A stretch of 64,000 nucleotides of DNA from Sepioteuthis lessoniana (lineage: Eukaryota; Mollusca; Cephalopoda; Myopsida; Loliginidae), in the NCBI GenBank assembly GCA_963585895.1, contig CAUZXS010005825.1, forward strand, positions 1 through 64,000, written 5' to 3'. The notes under the pieces were generated by a model. The model was given only the letters and a program-made list of their open reading frames with translations, searched no databases and was not told where the DNA came from. Shown piece by piece: positions 23,225-37,435 of this stretch (the stretch's first letter is position 1; every line of letters begins with the position of its first letter). The translations under genes were made by a program, and so were the position numbers.

Positions 23225-23640
23225 TGTCCTGGAGATAACACTAAATTGTATTTGATGGTGAGTTTTGGAGATCTGGGAAGTGTGTGGTATTCTTCATTGC
23301 CATTACTCTCAGATGCACTATAGTCCGGAGTGGCAGTAATTGTAGGGGCCCCATCTATGAGTCAAATAGACCTGTTTAAAATTTTTCTGGGATAGGGGGT
23401 GATAGGAATAGATGCCATATAACTTAGTGCAAAGAAATGCTTATTACTAAATAGGATTATTAATGTTGGGAAGATTTGAAATCTAAAGCTTATTAGTTAC
23501 TTGAAACCATGTAACTGTCCAAACAAATGATTATTAAATAGAAATAATTATTTGAAACCATACAATTGAGTGCAAATTATTTGTATTTAATAGAAATACT
23601 TGATGTCATATAAATATGTGCCTAAAAACCCTTAAACAAT
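23225..23640 (+). repeat. Family E, partial copy with body repeats
   Basis: Head from GATGGTGAGTTTTGGAGATC, then several CATTTAACTG / CAAACAAATGA-type units. Confidence 0.65.
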
Positions 23641-23644
23641 TTTA

Positions 23645-24290
23645 CCCAGTCGGCTGGGACGGTAGAATACACCGACTGCGCCTCTGCAGAGAGGTAAGAC
23701 CCCCGCCCATGAGTGCCCTGGATATGACACTAAACAATCTGATTGTGAGGTTCCAGTGATGCTGGGGTTTCGGGGAATATGGAGCACCCCTTCATTGCCA
23801 TTGCTCCCCGGTCCACTCTGGCTCAGCGTGGTAGCACCTGATAGGGCCCTATCTATAGGTTAAATAGAACTAACGGCATACTTATGCTAAACTGAATTGT
23901 TTTACTAAACTGAATAGTTTAAAATAGAAAGGTTTTTGATAATTAAACCGTACTTACATTTAAACTGCGTGCTTATGCTAAACTGAATTATTTGAAATAG
24001 AACTGTTTTTTGGCATTGAAATTGTACTTACACTAAACTGATTAATTTGATATAGAACTGTTTTAACATTTAACTGTGTGTAAACAAAATCTATACTTAT
24101 ACAAAATTGAATGGTTTGAATTAGAACAGTTTGACTAAATTGAATAGACAGAAATAGAAATGTTTTTGACATTTAAACTGCATACTTATCCTAAATGGAA
24201 TTGTTTGAAATTGAACTATTTTCATAAAAATGGATTTGGCGTTAAATAACCTACAAAGGTTGATATGCCATAAAACCCAAACAACCAACC
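23645..24290 (+). repeat. Family E, complete copy
   Basis: Head ACCCAGTCGGCTGGGACGG, blocks GAGTGCCCTGGATATGAC and CATTGCCATTGCTCCC. Body units here are of the AAATTGAATTG / AACTGTTT type. Tail GGATTTGGCGTTAAATAACC and GGTTGATATGCCATAAAACC plus AACC repeats. Confidence 0.75.
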
Positions 24291-24299
24291 AACCTTAAA

Positions 24300-24525
24300 C
24301 AATTACTCAAAATGTTACTATAAATGCATAATGAATACAATTCATTAGCCTCTAGGCATACAATAATCAAAGACGGGTTGACATGTCATTACAATCAATC
24401 AATTCCTATTTTTCATTAATACTACCCAAAAACGTCATTTAAAAAATAATTTGATTGGTTCATTGATTCCAACGGCATGTCGAATCATCTGGTGATTAAA
24501 GGTTAAGGAATGGCGCTTGTTGTAC
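24300..24525. repeat. Two family E second-type tails in opposite orientation
   Basis: 24300-24400 reads GCCTCTAGGCATA and GGGTTGACATGTCATTA on the + strand. 24440-24525 reads the same motifs on the minus strand. Head parts are missing. Confidence 0.55.
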
Positions 24526-24609
24526 ATATATATTTTATTATCTTGTGCTGTTGTTTCTAAAGAGATTTTTTTCACTGCTATATATCAAGTATTCCGATCT
24601 AATTCTTAT

Positions 24610-25110
24610 GTAGCCCAGTTGGCCGAAGCAGTAGAATATACCAACTGCATCTTTGTCTTATCTGATAGTGAGATTCCAGTCCTGGAGCTTTGGTTAATGT
24701 GGAGTACCAATTCATTGCCATTACTCTCAGGTCCACAAGGATGTGGATTGGTAGTACCTATTTGAGTCTTATCAATGGGTCAAATAGAACTATTTTATCA
24801 TTTACTATACTTGAAACCATTTATCTTTGCGCAAACAAATGACTGATGTTAAATTGAATTAGTATTACATGACAATACTTGAAAACATTTAACTGTGTAC
24901 AAATGAAATTATTTGTGTTAGATAGTATTACTTGAAACCATTTAACTGAGTGCAAACAAATATGCTCAGGCTCGTTTCAAAATCGTTATCTACAAACTAT
25001 TCATTTACAAATCATATATTTAATATATATGTATAAAGAGAATTTGGTATTAAATACCCTCCAAGGGTTGATATGCTGTAAAACACAAACAACCAACTAA
25101 TACTTATGTG
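24610..25110 (+). repeat. Family E, complete copy
   Basis: Head AGCCCAGTTGGCCGAAGC, block CATTGCCATTACTCTCAGG, three body units, tail GAATTTGGTATTAAATACCC and GGTTGATATGCTGTAAAAC. It ends about 260 bp before the copper-transporter start exon. Confidence 0.75.
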
Positions 25111-25374
25111 GCTTCAAGTAATTATTTCTTTTTGATAATAGTCATTTGTTTGCATACAATTATAAGGTTTCAAGTAAATAATTATAATCCTTAGTAAATA
25201 ATTTTAGCTTCAAGTAACTATTCTTAATAAAATAATTTAGTTATATGGCATCAGGTATTTATATCGAATACAAATAACTTCTAAATAGATCTATTCGACC
25301 AATTGATAAGACCTTAAATTATATTTTATCTATTTGAACAACATCTTTTTTTTTTTTTCTTTTCCAACCAGCAG

Positions 25375-25475
25375 GTACATTTTTACACTTTCTTATTTGC
25401 AAACGAAATTTCATTATGGACAAGAGCAAAGAGCATCTCCATTCGATGGGACATGAACATCATTCGGCGATTGAT
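25375..25475 (+). CDS. Copper transporter exon with start codon (coding from 25416)
   Basis: The acceptor is a pyrimidine tract followed by CCAGCAG, a NAGNAG site, so the exon may start at 25372 or 25375. About 41 nt of 5' UTR precede the ATG at 25416. Encodes residues 1-20 and ends in phase 0 before GTAAGT. Confidence 0.85.
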
Positions 25476-28400
25476 GTAAGTATTAACAAATTACTTTCAA
25501 TACATATGTGTTTTCTTTGGTTTATGGCGATCAATGATGTCATCAAACATCTAAAATTATCTTTGGAATTTTTCACAAGATGAGTGAAATTTCCAAAATG
25601 TTGAGTACGTGCCAAAAACAAAATCCCTTTAAACTTAATTCTGCTTAAACATTTTTAAACATTGAATGCTTTTTGATATTACTAACCTTAGCTTTGATAC
25701 TCAGCTGTGAAATAATTTGTTAGTAAACTAGTCACAGACTAATTACAACTGAATAGTGAGTTCAGTCCTCACTGAGCGTCCGATACATGTGAGTTTGTGC
25801 AAAATCTAAGCTCTAATTTTATGGGCACCTCGCGTGGTGTAATGGTTATCAACCCATTATTAGTAAGTTCGAATCTTACAGAGTATTCCATACTTTTGGC
25901 CTGGTACCAGACTAGACTTCGGATATACTTACGCAATCATCTCTCTTGATTTCAGTCTTTTTTTTTTTTTTTTTTTTTACTGTTTAACCTTGTATTTCCA
26001 TCAAATATAATGCCGATGATCAGTGTTCGATTCCAGATAAGATCGAAGACTTGCTGATTTTCAAAGCTGGAAATCTGCCCCTAATGGGAAAATCAACACT
26101 ATACAATTTGTTTCTACTTTCTACTCTTATGTGGCCTTGAGACAAACACAGTGACCCCTGGTATTTACTAAATTTATCCCAGTACAAAAGCCAAATAAAG
26201 GATAGGAGAAAAGAAAAATTGTGTTCCGCCAACCTCCCGAGTGGAGGAAAGAACTTACATGCCAAGAAAATCAACATTTAAAATCCACACTTTCATGCGA
26301 AACTCCAATCACTGGAATAGGTGGAGAGCTTAGGTCATTTAGTCATTTATTATGCTCAGACTAGTCTGGCACCAGGTCAAAAGTATGGGACACTCACACT
26401 GAGAATCAAAATCACTAACAATGGTTTGTTAATATTACACCATGTGAGGTGAATATAAATTTAGTAGATTTAGCACAGTCATAAGTATGGAAGGCTTAGT
26501 GAGATTCTTACTCATTATTTAGCAGTAATTAGTCTGTGAAACCATCAATTATATTATAACTGAGTGTTTAAGCTAAGACGAGTAATATGTAAAAGCGTTC
26601 AAAGTTTAATAATATTTGAGCAGAATTAATTATTTTAAAAAGTTAATGTCTCTCGCATAAACCGAGATAATTCAGACTTGCATTAGGTTTTTCATTTTAG
26701 AATTGGGAACAGAAAGTTACTTTCTGAACTAGTTTGGAACAAAGCCAGAAGCATGGGGTACCCAGTGAGATCGAACTCACTAACAATAGTTTACTAATCT
26801 AACCATTATAAAACGAGAGGTGCCCTAAAAAGTTAGCAAAGGCCAGGTTTGCTTGTGAGAATTGAACTCACCACTCTGTAACGATGTTAACTCTTTTCTG
26901 CTGATTCAATTGGAAAGAAGCAAACGATAAAGGCAGGGTGGAGGAAAAAGTAATAAAACTCAAATCTGGCTGAAATTTGGTTTGGTTTGATTTTAGAACA
27001 TATCAACCATTGTAGGTTATTTAATGCCAAATTCAGTTCATAAATATTTATAAGGTATATATGATTTGTAAACATAAGTCAACAAAGTTGAATAGTTTCA
27101 AGTATTGCTATGTATCACTAACAAGTCAATTAAATACCAGTTATTTGTTTACACTGTTAAAATATCAAACAGTTATATTTCAAGCAATTCAATTTACCAT
27201 TAGTTATTTGCTCGCACTCAGTTTGAATGTTAAACAGTTCTATTTGACCCATAGAGAGGACCCTTTCAGGTGCTACCACTCCGGACCATAGTGGACCTGG
27301 GAGTGATGGTAATGATGGGGTACTCCGCATTCCCGGAGCCTCACCATCAGATTGTTTAATATCATATCCAGGACACTCGTTGGAGGGATCTAACCCCTCT
27401 GCAGTGATGCAGTCGGTGTATTCTGCAGCCTCGCCGACTGGGCTCTGGATTAGATTGTATTTGAATATGTGGATTAACAAGTTATTTCTCTTATCTCCTT
27501 CAATATTTAGGAAATATTTTTTATGTCTTCCGATGCAATACTTACCATCTGCCCCCAGGCAGGAACACGTGCTATTCGTACCAGGTGGTTGGTTTCTGCT
27601 GAACACTTAGTCCCAGGGAGCAGTCCACCAGGCTTTTCCCTACTTGCAGGACAAAGTTTATTGCTTGATGCCTAAGGGGGAATGCTGACTGGCCAAGAAT
27701 TTTTTCCTGTCGCGCATGAGCCACAATTCATGCGCGGCCTCCACATTAAAATGACCTTGTATCAAATTCTACCAGTTGGGAGGTATATACCTGGCATTCG
27801 TGCCGGGTGTTTGATTGTCTATTGAACACTTGTCTCGGGGAGCTGTCCCACAAGCCGTACCTACTCTACAGGGTTGAGTTGATTGCTCGGCGTCTGAGGC
27901 GCCCAATTAGGAGAATGTCGACGGGGCTGAGTATTTTTTTTTTTTTGCATCTGCTGCACATGAGTCTCGATTCGTGCGCTGTCTCCACCATAAAACTGGC
28001 CTTGTACCGCATTCTGGCTAGGTAGGAAGACAGATACATACCAACTAAAAAAAATCAACCAAACCCGTGTCAATCTCTTCAGTAGTACCATTTTGCCAAC
28101 GATCTTATATGCAAGGGAAACGCAGGCTACTTTAAAGCGGGAAGAACAGTGACTGGTTGACACAGAACGAATTATTAATTATACGGAATTACTTTTAAAA
28201 TATAAAATTCTGAGCCACCTAACACTGTTATATAGAGTAAGATTAGCTCACAAATCCATTACGAATGAGTTTGATCCTCACTAAGTGTATCATACTTGTG
28301 ACAAGTCGAATTGTTTTTGTATAGGGGACTTATGGTGGTGCTAAAAGCATCGCTCCCCACCGGATCACCGTAATTAAACAGCAATTAACCTGTTCAATAC

Positions 28401-31400
28401 TTACAGGGGTAACAAGAACAGCACGTACGATAAGCAACACAAACAAACAAAAAGAAAACTATATAAAACTTTTAATTATTTTTGTTTAATGAATAATTCT
28501 AGCCAATATACCCACATTCTTTTTCACTGTAATCACTTTTATAAATATGTTTATAGAATCATCGTAACGTTCTGACAAGCCAGTACTTGTACCATTAGGA
28601 AAACAAAAAGATCTTTACTCGATACAAAGGGATATTATTCTATTTAAACGGTATTCTCTTAACTGCGAAGATATTTCTTTATTGTATTTTGAGATCATTT
28701 ATCTTTTGTAACAAGACTCTTAGTGTTTGTTATTCCCTCACTTTTCATCCTACTGAATACATACATTATCTTTTATGAAAGCTGATTATAGACGCTTTAT
28801 GACGTGTAACTATCACGTGGACATTTTCGCCTATCATAAAATGATTGACAACCAGATCTTGGTTCCAAAATGATTGTTTTTACATTCAACTCTGCTGAAC
28901 TAATCATCTTGCAGGCCATGTATCTACTTGTTTTTCTACAAATTGTAAATTTTCCTCTTTAAACTTTTACCTATCGATCCCGAGTATACTCACTTTCACG
29001 TATTGATGAAAAATTTGTGATAAAGAGGTTGTCTGCTATACCTCTCTTCAATTAAATTACCACTCTGTTGTTCATAATTTGAAGTACCATGCTCTTCATA
29101 ATGTTCTGGCATGAACAGAAGGTAGAGTATGATTTTCTGCATGCACCTGCAGTTGCTGGAGTGCATTTGATACCAGTGCGCCCAGTAAGTAAGGGATAAA
29201 TAAATCATTTTTATGTTATGTTCTGGTTTGTTGTTGTTTTTGTTTCGTTTTTTTTTTTGCGGTGGGGGGGGGGCTTGATATTTACTGAGAGTAGCTTAGT
29301 ATGACATAAAGTTATATTGGATAGAGAAGATTGTGTTGCGCCAATCTTCCAAGTTGCAAGTGCCTGCCTTTTCAGAAAATCAATGTTCTAAATCCTGGCT
29401 TTTATCTAGGCTGGAATGTTAATCTCTAGCACTTGTAACTATTTTAACCACGTACCACTTTTTGTTTGTTTGGGGTTTTTTTTTCTGAATCAATTCCAAC
29501 AAATCCTTGGATGTAGATTAAAATAATAATGTAATAAAAGAAATACTATATTGTCTGTAAGTTTATGATGAGTTGTCCTTATTCCATGCATAATGCAGCC
29601 TATTCTAGTTCTTATTATTGCGTTTCGGCAGAGGTTTTTCAGCCTTCCTCGGGTAACTAATCAATTTATTGGTAAAATTTATTCGCTATTCAACTCAATA
29701 AAATATTACACACATTTGATTATTTAACCGTGAAGAGTCCACACCCAAGATACACAATGCGGTTTGGATTTATTTACGAGCACTACTAATATATATCTGG
29801 ATGTGTGTTCAGCATAATGATTATCGTCGTAGGAAAAGGAATCAGTGACCCTGAGGTCAAATCCTTCATGAGGCTTTTGCGTTTCACTTCACGCTAATGC
29901 CCTTGTAAAAGGCATGAATCCAACTGTTGCTTCAGCTGTTAGTAAACTGTTGGGCAAACTTGGTTCTTTAGCCTTGGTTAGGTAGCCACTCTAGAAAGAA
30001 CACCTTGAATTCAAACCAGCTTTACCCCTCTTAAAAATTGATCGTATGTCACATCCTGCCTGTGGCGTAAAAGTTTTATGTGTGTGTGCGAATATGTATA
30101 TATATGATAAATATATATTAGATTTTATATATTTAATGCTATGGAAGTTTGTCTGTGACCTGAGGTTTCAAGAAGTTTTACAAACAACAATCATCAAGCA
30201 GATAACGAAAGGAAATGAAGAAATCGAAAAAATAATGTCACAAACCATTGGAATTGTGTACAAATCTTCGTGTGCTTGTGTGTGTGGATTATAGATGCGC
30301 ACACAAAGATTTGTACACAATCCCAACGGTTTTTTACTGTATTTTTCGATTTCTTCGATGGCATTAGATATATAAAATCTGATATATTTATTTATTTATT
30401 ATATAATAGCTATATCACAGATATTGAACACTCTCCAAATTATATCGCACTTGGTTCGCCACAAACCCACAAAGTGAATTAGTGACAACCAACACTGTTA
30501 CACTATATATATATGTATATATATCTGAAGCACTTCGGATATAAAGAGCGTTTTCCTCTCTAGGAATGAATCTTGTATCATCATACTATTAAGATTTTAG
30601 AAAAATAAGGCAGTGCATTTGTCGGTCTTTTGGTTTGGGGGAGGATAAATAGCAAAACATCATAGTTTTACTGGGTCAGACAACGTGCTTAGCGATTCTG
30701 CTTCGTGACTAATATACTTGCAGGAGGAATCCTCTTGATGTAGTGGCTAATGTGCTGGACTGCAACATCGTTGTCGGCGAGTTCGAACCCCAGTCGAGCT
30801 ATTACGTTCACTTTTGGACTAATACTCTAGGGAAAAGCTATGAGTTAAATAGTACCACTACTGTCACCCGACAAGTAAGATTCCAGATAAAAAAAAATGT
30901 TTCGAATGCTGATTTTCAAGGCATGGTCTGTCCTCTCGTTAATTTGATGCATCACAATCTATTTAACTTTTTTCTATAATAAGATAAGTTTATATGTATT
31001 TACTCATCCCTCCACACTAGGTCAATTTTTAAAGCAGATTTGAATAGATTTGAATCCAGTTTTCTTTCTCCAAGGTCGATTGTCATACAAAGTTAAAAAG
31101 CATGGTCAGCCTTATTATTTACCCAGAGCCGGAGGGAGAATAGTTTGAACTCTGGTTGCCGTGCCCATTTCCTACGACGATAACTGTTGCGGTGACGTAT
31201 AAGGACGTCGATATCGCGAGCGTTCGTAAAGATATGTGATTGATAACGGACAAGACCAATAACAAGAGGGTAAAATTAAAATGCCAAGCCTTTATTGAGC
31301 GAATCCCACACGAAAGTTTTGCATGAGAGTATGTCGACGTTGCCTCGGAGTGCTGATGATAGTCCGAGCAGAATGTCGTTCGTGGACTGAAATGCTGGTC

Positions 31401-34400
31401 GGGGTAGCTGTCGTCGGTCGACTGATCGACTCGCTGTCTGGAACAAGGCTGTCAAGTGGGGAAGGAAGGACAGGAGCGTCTCCGGACTAGAACGATGATT
31501 CGCAGTCGTAAAGATAAAAAATTCCATTATGCTTGCCTTAATAAGGACAGTTTCTATGTAGATAGATGAGTCCCAGAGAGTCGAAACAAACGTGACTGTG
31601 CGGTCAAGGGATGATTGAGTTGGCAGGAATGCGGTCACTAGGAGAAGCCGGTTCGGCTGCAAGTTGGAAGGTGAAAACAGAACAGCTGCGAGCTAGAGCG
31701 TCGTCAGCGGTCGGCTGGAGCGGCTTCAGCAGTCGACACGAACGGCTGCGGGTTTGAATGTAACCGGTGAAGGTCGAGTTGGGCTGCAAGCGTGAATGTA
31801 GTCTGCAGTGGACAGGTTCGGCTGCAAGCTAGCATGTGTTCGCTTCCAGGTAGGATCGACCGTGGTATAGACGAGATAGCTACGAGCTAGCATGTGCATG
31901 CTTCGGTTGTGGACTTGAAAGTGATCGGCCTCCTGGCCAGGGCGACCGCGATTAAGCAGGATCCCAAGCGGGTTTAAACGTTCGACCTCCTTGGTATATT
32001 CGACCGCGGTTAAGTGGGGTCACAGACAGCTATAACGTTTTCAGCTTCCTGGCTAAGTTGGATCACGAAAGTTCAACAGAAGGTTAGCACGGAGTTGGGG
32101 GGGGGGTCAACCAGATCGTACAAAGGTCACACAACACTTTGATCCTAGGCCCCCGTGGCCACCAACTGGCATTTTTGACGAAAATACTGCTGTGAATATA
32201 TCCAATTTTAGGAAGTCAACTGCAGCCAGGTTAAAAGTAACTTCCGGTGGCGGCTTCCGGAAGCTGGTAAAAGTAAAAAGTAACTTCTAATGACGACATA
32301 ATCATTATATCATGTGCGCCTCCATAAGATAAGCTTAAATAGACATAATTTGCTAAGTACTGCAATTGTGAGGACAAATTTTCTTTCCTGAATTTTTAAA
32401 TTTCCTATATTTCTAATCAATAGAGGAAGTTCTTGTAATATTCGAAACAACATCTAAAAGGTTTTTAAATGAAGTTGGGTATTATTTGGTAAGTAGATTT
32501 GATAGCCAAAATCGTTCCACTCTTCACTGTTTTAAGCCTTGAATAACTTTATATTTATTAGTTGAAAAAAAGAAAATATTGTTTATTATAAATTGTCCAA
32601 CTGTTGATTTGCTGATATTTATAGAGCTTAGTTAAAGGACGCGCTACAGCAATACAGGTCACTCAAAACAAACTGGATACTTCATACTTCTGGCCTTGGT
32701 TAGACTTTTTTCTTTTTCTTTTATGTGTGTGTGTATATATAAACATGTGCTCATGTAAACAGTTATGTCGGTAAACTGTTCTGTTACGTAAACGATCGAA
32801 GAAAATTTTCCTGGAGTTCTACCACAAGAAGTTCGATCTTCACTGAGTGCCCCAAACAATCTAAATTTGGTAAATGTAACAATTATTATGGAACAGACAT
32901 AATATTTATTAACGCATTCCCTTATAAAGTAATAAATGAATTGGTGGTTTTATTCTGGGTTTCTGTTAATACGTACGAGTTAACTTTGGCCAAATATGAT
33001 TGACTTAGATTTCACCTTTTCCTTTATTTCTATTTTATTTTCAGAGCATGATTTTGGCTATTCAAACACCAACAAGTCTCTTATTCTCAGAATGGTGTAT
33101 GTCGACGACACGGGGTAAGTCGAAAACTTTGTATTTTTGTTGTTTGTTTTGAATTCACATTAAGATGTAATTGAAAGAAAAAGTTACAATCCAATATGGT
33201 CATATCACTAACTCTGATTTAATATGCAAATACCATTAATACCGTAGGGTTTTCAAAACCCCGAAATTAAGAATTAATTGTTGTTATAAAAGCGATACTT
33301 TCTTACAAAGTGTAATAAAGATATCAAAACATAATTTAAAGCTGTTTCAATAATAAAAATAAAAAAAGATAAATAAAAACTTTATAAAACGAAGTTGATT
33401 GAGACTGTAGAATACACCGTCTGCATCTCTGCAGAGGAATAAGACCCTCCCCCCACCAATTAGTTTAGTGTAATACACTAAACTATGCGATGTTGAGGTT
33501 TCTGTCCTGGAGCGTTGGGGAATGTGGTGTACTACTTTAATGCTATTACTCTCAGGTCCACTCTGACTCAAATTGGTAGTACCTTTTTTAGTCCTATCTA
33601 TATTTAATCGTTTACTATACTTGAAACCATTTAACTTTGTGCAAACAAATTACTGTTAAATTGAATTGCTATTATTACATGGCAATACTTGGAACCTTTT
33701 TTTGTGCTAATGAATCAATAATTTTGAATAGAATTACTAGTGTTAGATAACAATACTCGAGACTATTTAACTTTATGCAAACAAATGACTGATGTTAAAT
33801 TGCACTGATACTACATAACAATACCTGAAACCAGAGTGCAAATGAATGAATAATTTTGAATAGAATTACGAGCGTTAGCAATGCTTGAAACTATTTAACT
33901 GAGTGCAAGTAAATGAGCTCTTGTCAGTTTAAAAGATAATGTTACCTACAAACAATTCATTTAAAAGTCATATGTAATATATATAAAGAGAATTTAGCAT
34001 TAAATAACTATCAAGGGCTGATATCAAACCTAATAACCAAACATAACCTACACAAAGACATCTGCAAAGTGATGACTTCTAGACGAATCAGTGTTTTCCT
34101 CCTTTTTTTATGAAGCCAGTATCAATAGCTTTTTTTCTTTTTTTTCTAGCAAGTTTTTGGTAAAACGCAGGATTATACAAGTGCAACACCAGCCTTACTC
34201 AAGTTTTTTTTTTTTTTTTTTTGCACACAGTTATATCAAGTATTCTTATTTGGTTTTGGTTGGGTTTTGCCGAATGTCAATCATTGTAGGTTATTTAATG
34301 TCAAATCCTGTTTATATATTGAAAATATATGATTTGTAAACAAATTTTAAAACAAGCGTGAGCTCATTTTTTGTACACAGTTAAATGTTTTCAGATATTG

Positions 34401-37268
34401 CCATCTATTACGAATAAGTTTATTCACTATTAACCATTTGTTTGCACACAGTTAAATGGTTTCAAGTATTGCTATATAACAGTAACAATTTAACATCAGA
34501 CAATTTGTTTACACACATTTAAATGGATATACAGTAATGAATTGTAAGGGAATATTTTGTAGGTAATTTCATTTTTAAATGAGTTAGAACTAATTTATTT
34601 TCACACTAGAATTGCTATTGTTTCTACACAGTTAAATGGTTTCAATTGTTGCCATCCAAACACTAATAATTCAATTCAATATGAATCTTTTGTTTGCACA
34701 CAATGAAGTGTTTACAAGTATTGCTATTTAAAATTAATTATTCTATTCAACGCTATTCATTCATTTGCACAGTCAAATGGTCCTGGTCCTGGCCCAGTCA
34801 GTTGGGTTATAGAATACACCAGCTGCATCTCAGCAGAGGGGTAAGACCCCCTCAACAAGTGTTCATGCATTTGACTTTAAACAAACTGAAGGTGAGGTTC
34901 CAGTAATGCTGGAGCTTTGGGGAATGCGAACAACCCTTTCATTGCCATCGCTCCCAGGTTCACTGACCCGGAGTGGTAGTACAATAGAGTCCTATCTATG
35001 GGTCAAATAGAACTATTTGGCATTTAAACTGTGGGAAAACAAATGAGTTATACTAAATTGAATTAGAATAGAATTGAATAGAAAGAGAACTGTTTGATGA
35101 TTTAATTGAGTGTAAAAGACTGATGTTTAATTGAATTGTTAGTGATACATAGCAATACTTGGAACCACTTAACTGTATGCAAATGAATGAATTGTGTTGA
35201 ATAGAATAAGCGTTAAATAGCAATACTTGAGAAGACTTCCTGTCTGCAATCAAATGATTAACATTAAATAGAATTATATTAGTGTTAGAAAGCAATAGTT
35301 GAAACCATTTAACTGGGTAGAAACAATAGCAACACTAGTGTGCAAACAAATTAGTTCTTACTCGTTTAAAAATGAAATCGCCTACAAAATGTGTACAAAC
35401 AAACGACTGATGTTAAATTGTGAATGTTATATAGCAATACTTGAAACCATTTAACTTAGTGCAAACAAATGATTAATATTAAATAGAAATACTTGGAACC
35501 ATTTAAATGTGTGCAAAGGAATGAGCTCAGGCTCGTTTGAAAATGTTATCTACAAAATGTTCACAAATCATATTATTAATATATATGTATGAACAGGATT
35601 TGACATTCAGTGACCAGCAATGGTTGGTATGTCACAAAACCTAACCAAATAAATCAAATGGTTCCCAGGATTGTTATATTTTACCAAGAATTCAATTTAG
35701 CCACACTGTTAAAGGGCTTTAAGTATTGCTATTCAACACTACTCACTCATTTGCACACAGTTAAATAGTTCAAAGTATTACCATTTATCCCTAATGATTC
35801 ATTTAAACATCAGTCATTCGTTTTCACACAATTAAATAGTTAAACAGTTTTATTTCTAACAATTCAATCCTATGTAAGTCATTTGTTCGCACTCAGTTTA
35901 AATGTCAAACAGTTCTATTTGACACATAGAAAGGACGCTATCAGGTGCTACCACTTCGGGTCAGAGTTGACCTGGGAGCAATGGCAATGAAGGGGTACGC
36001 CATATTCTCCAAAGCACGAGGACTGGAGCCTGGCCATCAAATTGTATAATGTCATATCCAGGACACTCGTTGGGGGGAATGCAGACGGTGTATTCTATAG
36101 CCCCAGCCAACTGGCTTGAAGTATTCTTATCTAATACAAATAATTTACATACAGTAGTATCGTTTCAATTGTTCCTATCTCATACTAACGATTTTATAGT
36201 TTCAAGTAATCATTTCTGTTTAAGTCCTTTGTTTGCACCCAGTAATAAGGTTTCAAGTAATAGCACTTCTTAGTAAATAATTATGGCTTCAAGACACTAT
36301 TCTCAATACAAATTTAGTTATAGTTATTTATCCGTCCCCACTCTGCCTGAGTAGGATGTGACACAAGGTCAATGTTTAACAGATTTGAATTCCGAGTTTT
36401 CCTTTTCCTAGACTGGTTGCTATACCAAGGTTTAAAAGCCTAGTCTGCCCTACTATTTACCCATAGCTAGAGGGTGAATAATAGCATTCATATCAAGCGT
36501 TAGTTGAAATGTAAATAGCCTTGTCCAAGATTTTAACTCGGGTCACCGTGTCCATTTCCTACGCACCACGAGTACCTCGACAAATAATTTGGTTATATGA
36601 CATCGCGTATTTCTATTGAATACAAATAATTTTTAAACAGATCTACTGGACCCATAAATGGGTCCCTAACAGGTACAACGACTCCAAGTCAGTAGACCTT
36701 GGATTAGTAAAACTCCAGAACTAGAGCCTCACCATCAGATTCAGTTTTGTGTCATACCCAGAACACCACCATATAGTCGGCTGGGGCTATAGAATACACC
36801 AACTGAACCTCTTCTGAGGGGTAAGACCCACCCCACTCCCAACGAATATCTTGGGTATGATATAAAATTGCGTCTAATGCCGCAGCTACAGTCTTGCAGC
36901 TTTGAAGAATGTAGAGTACCTCTTCATTGCCATTGCTCCCTGATTCACTTTGACTCAGATTAGTAGTATCTGTTAGGGGCTCATCTTTGGGTCAAATACA
37001 ACAGTTCAATTATTTTCTAAGGATTATTGTCGGTTATTTGAAACAATACAGATGTGTGCATATTATTCATATTACATAATAATTGGTAAATAGAATTACT
37101 GATATCAAATAGCAATACTTGAACCATTTAACTGTGCAATCAAATGCTTAATATTGAATAGAGTTATTAGCGTTAGATGGAAATACTTGAAACCAATTAT
37201 GTGCAAATAGATGAGCTCTAACAATTCGTTTACAAATAGTTACCAATAAACTATTTGCTCACAAATAA

Positions 37269-37312
<44 letters not shown>

Positions 37313-37403
37313 AGTTAGCATTAAATAATCCACCAGGGTTGATATGTCATAAAACACTAACCAGGACTTATCTTGTCTGTAGGGGGTACAGTCGGGGCCT
37401 CCG

Positions 37404-37435
<32 letters not shown>

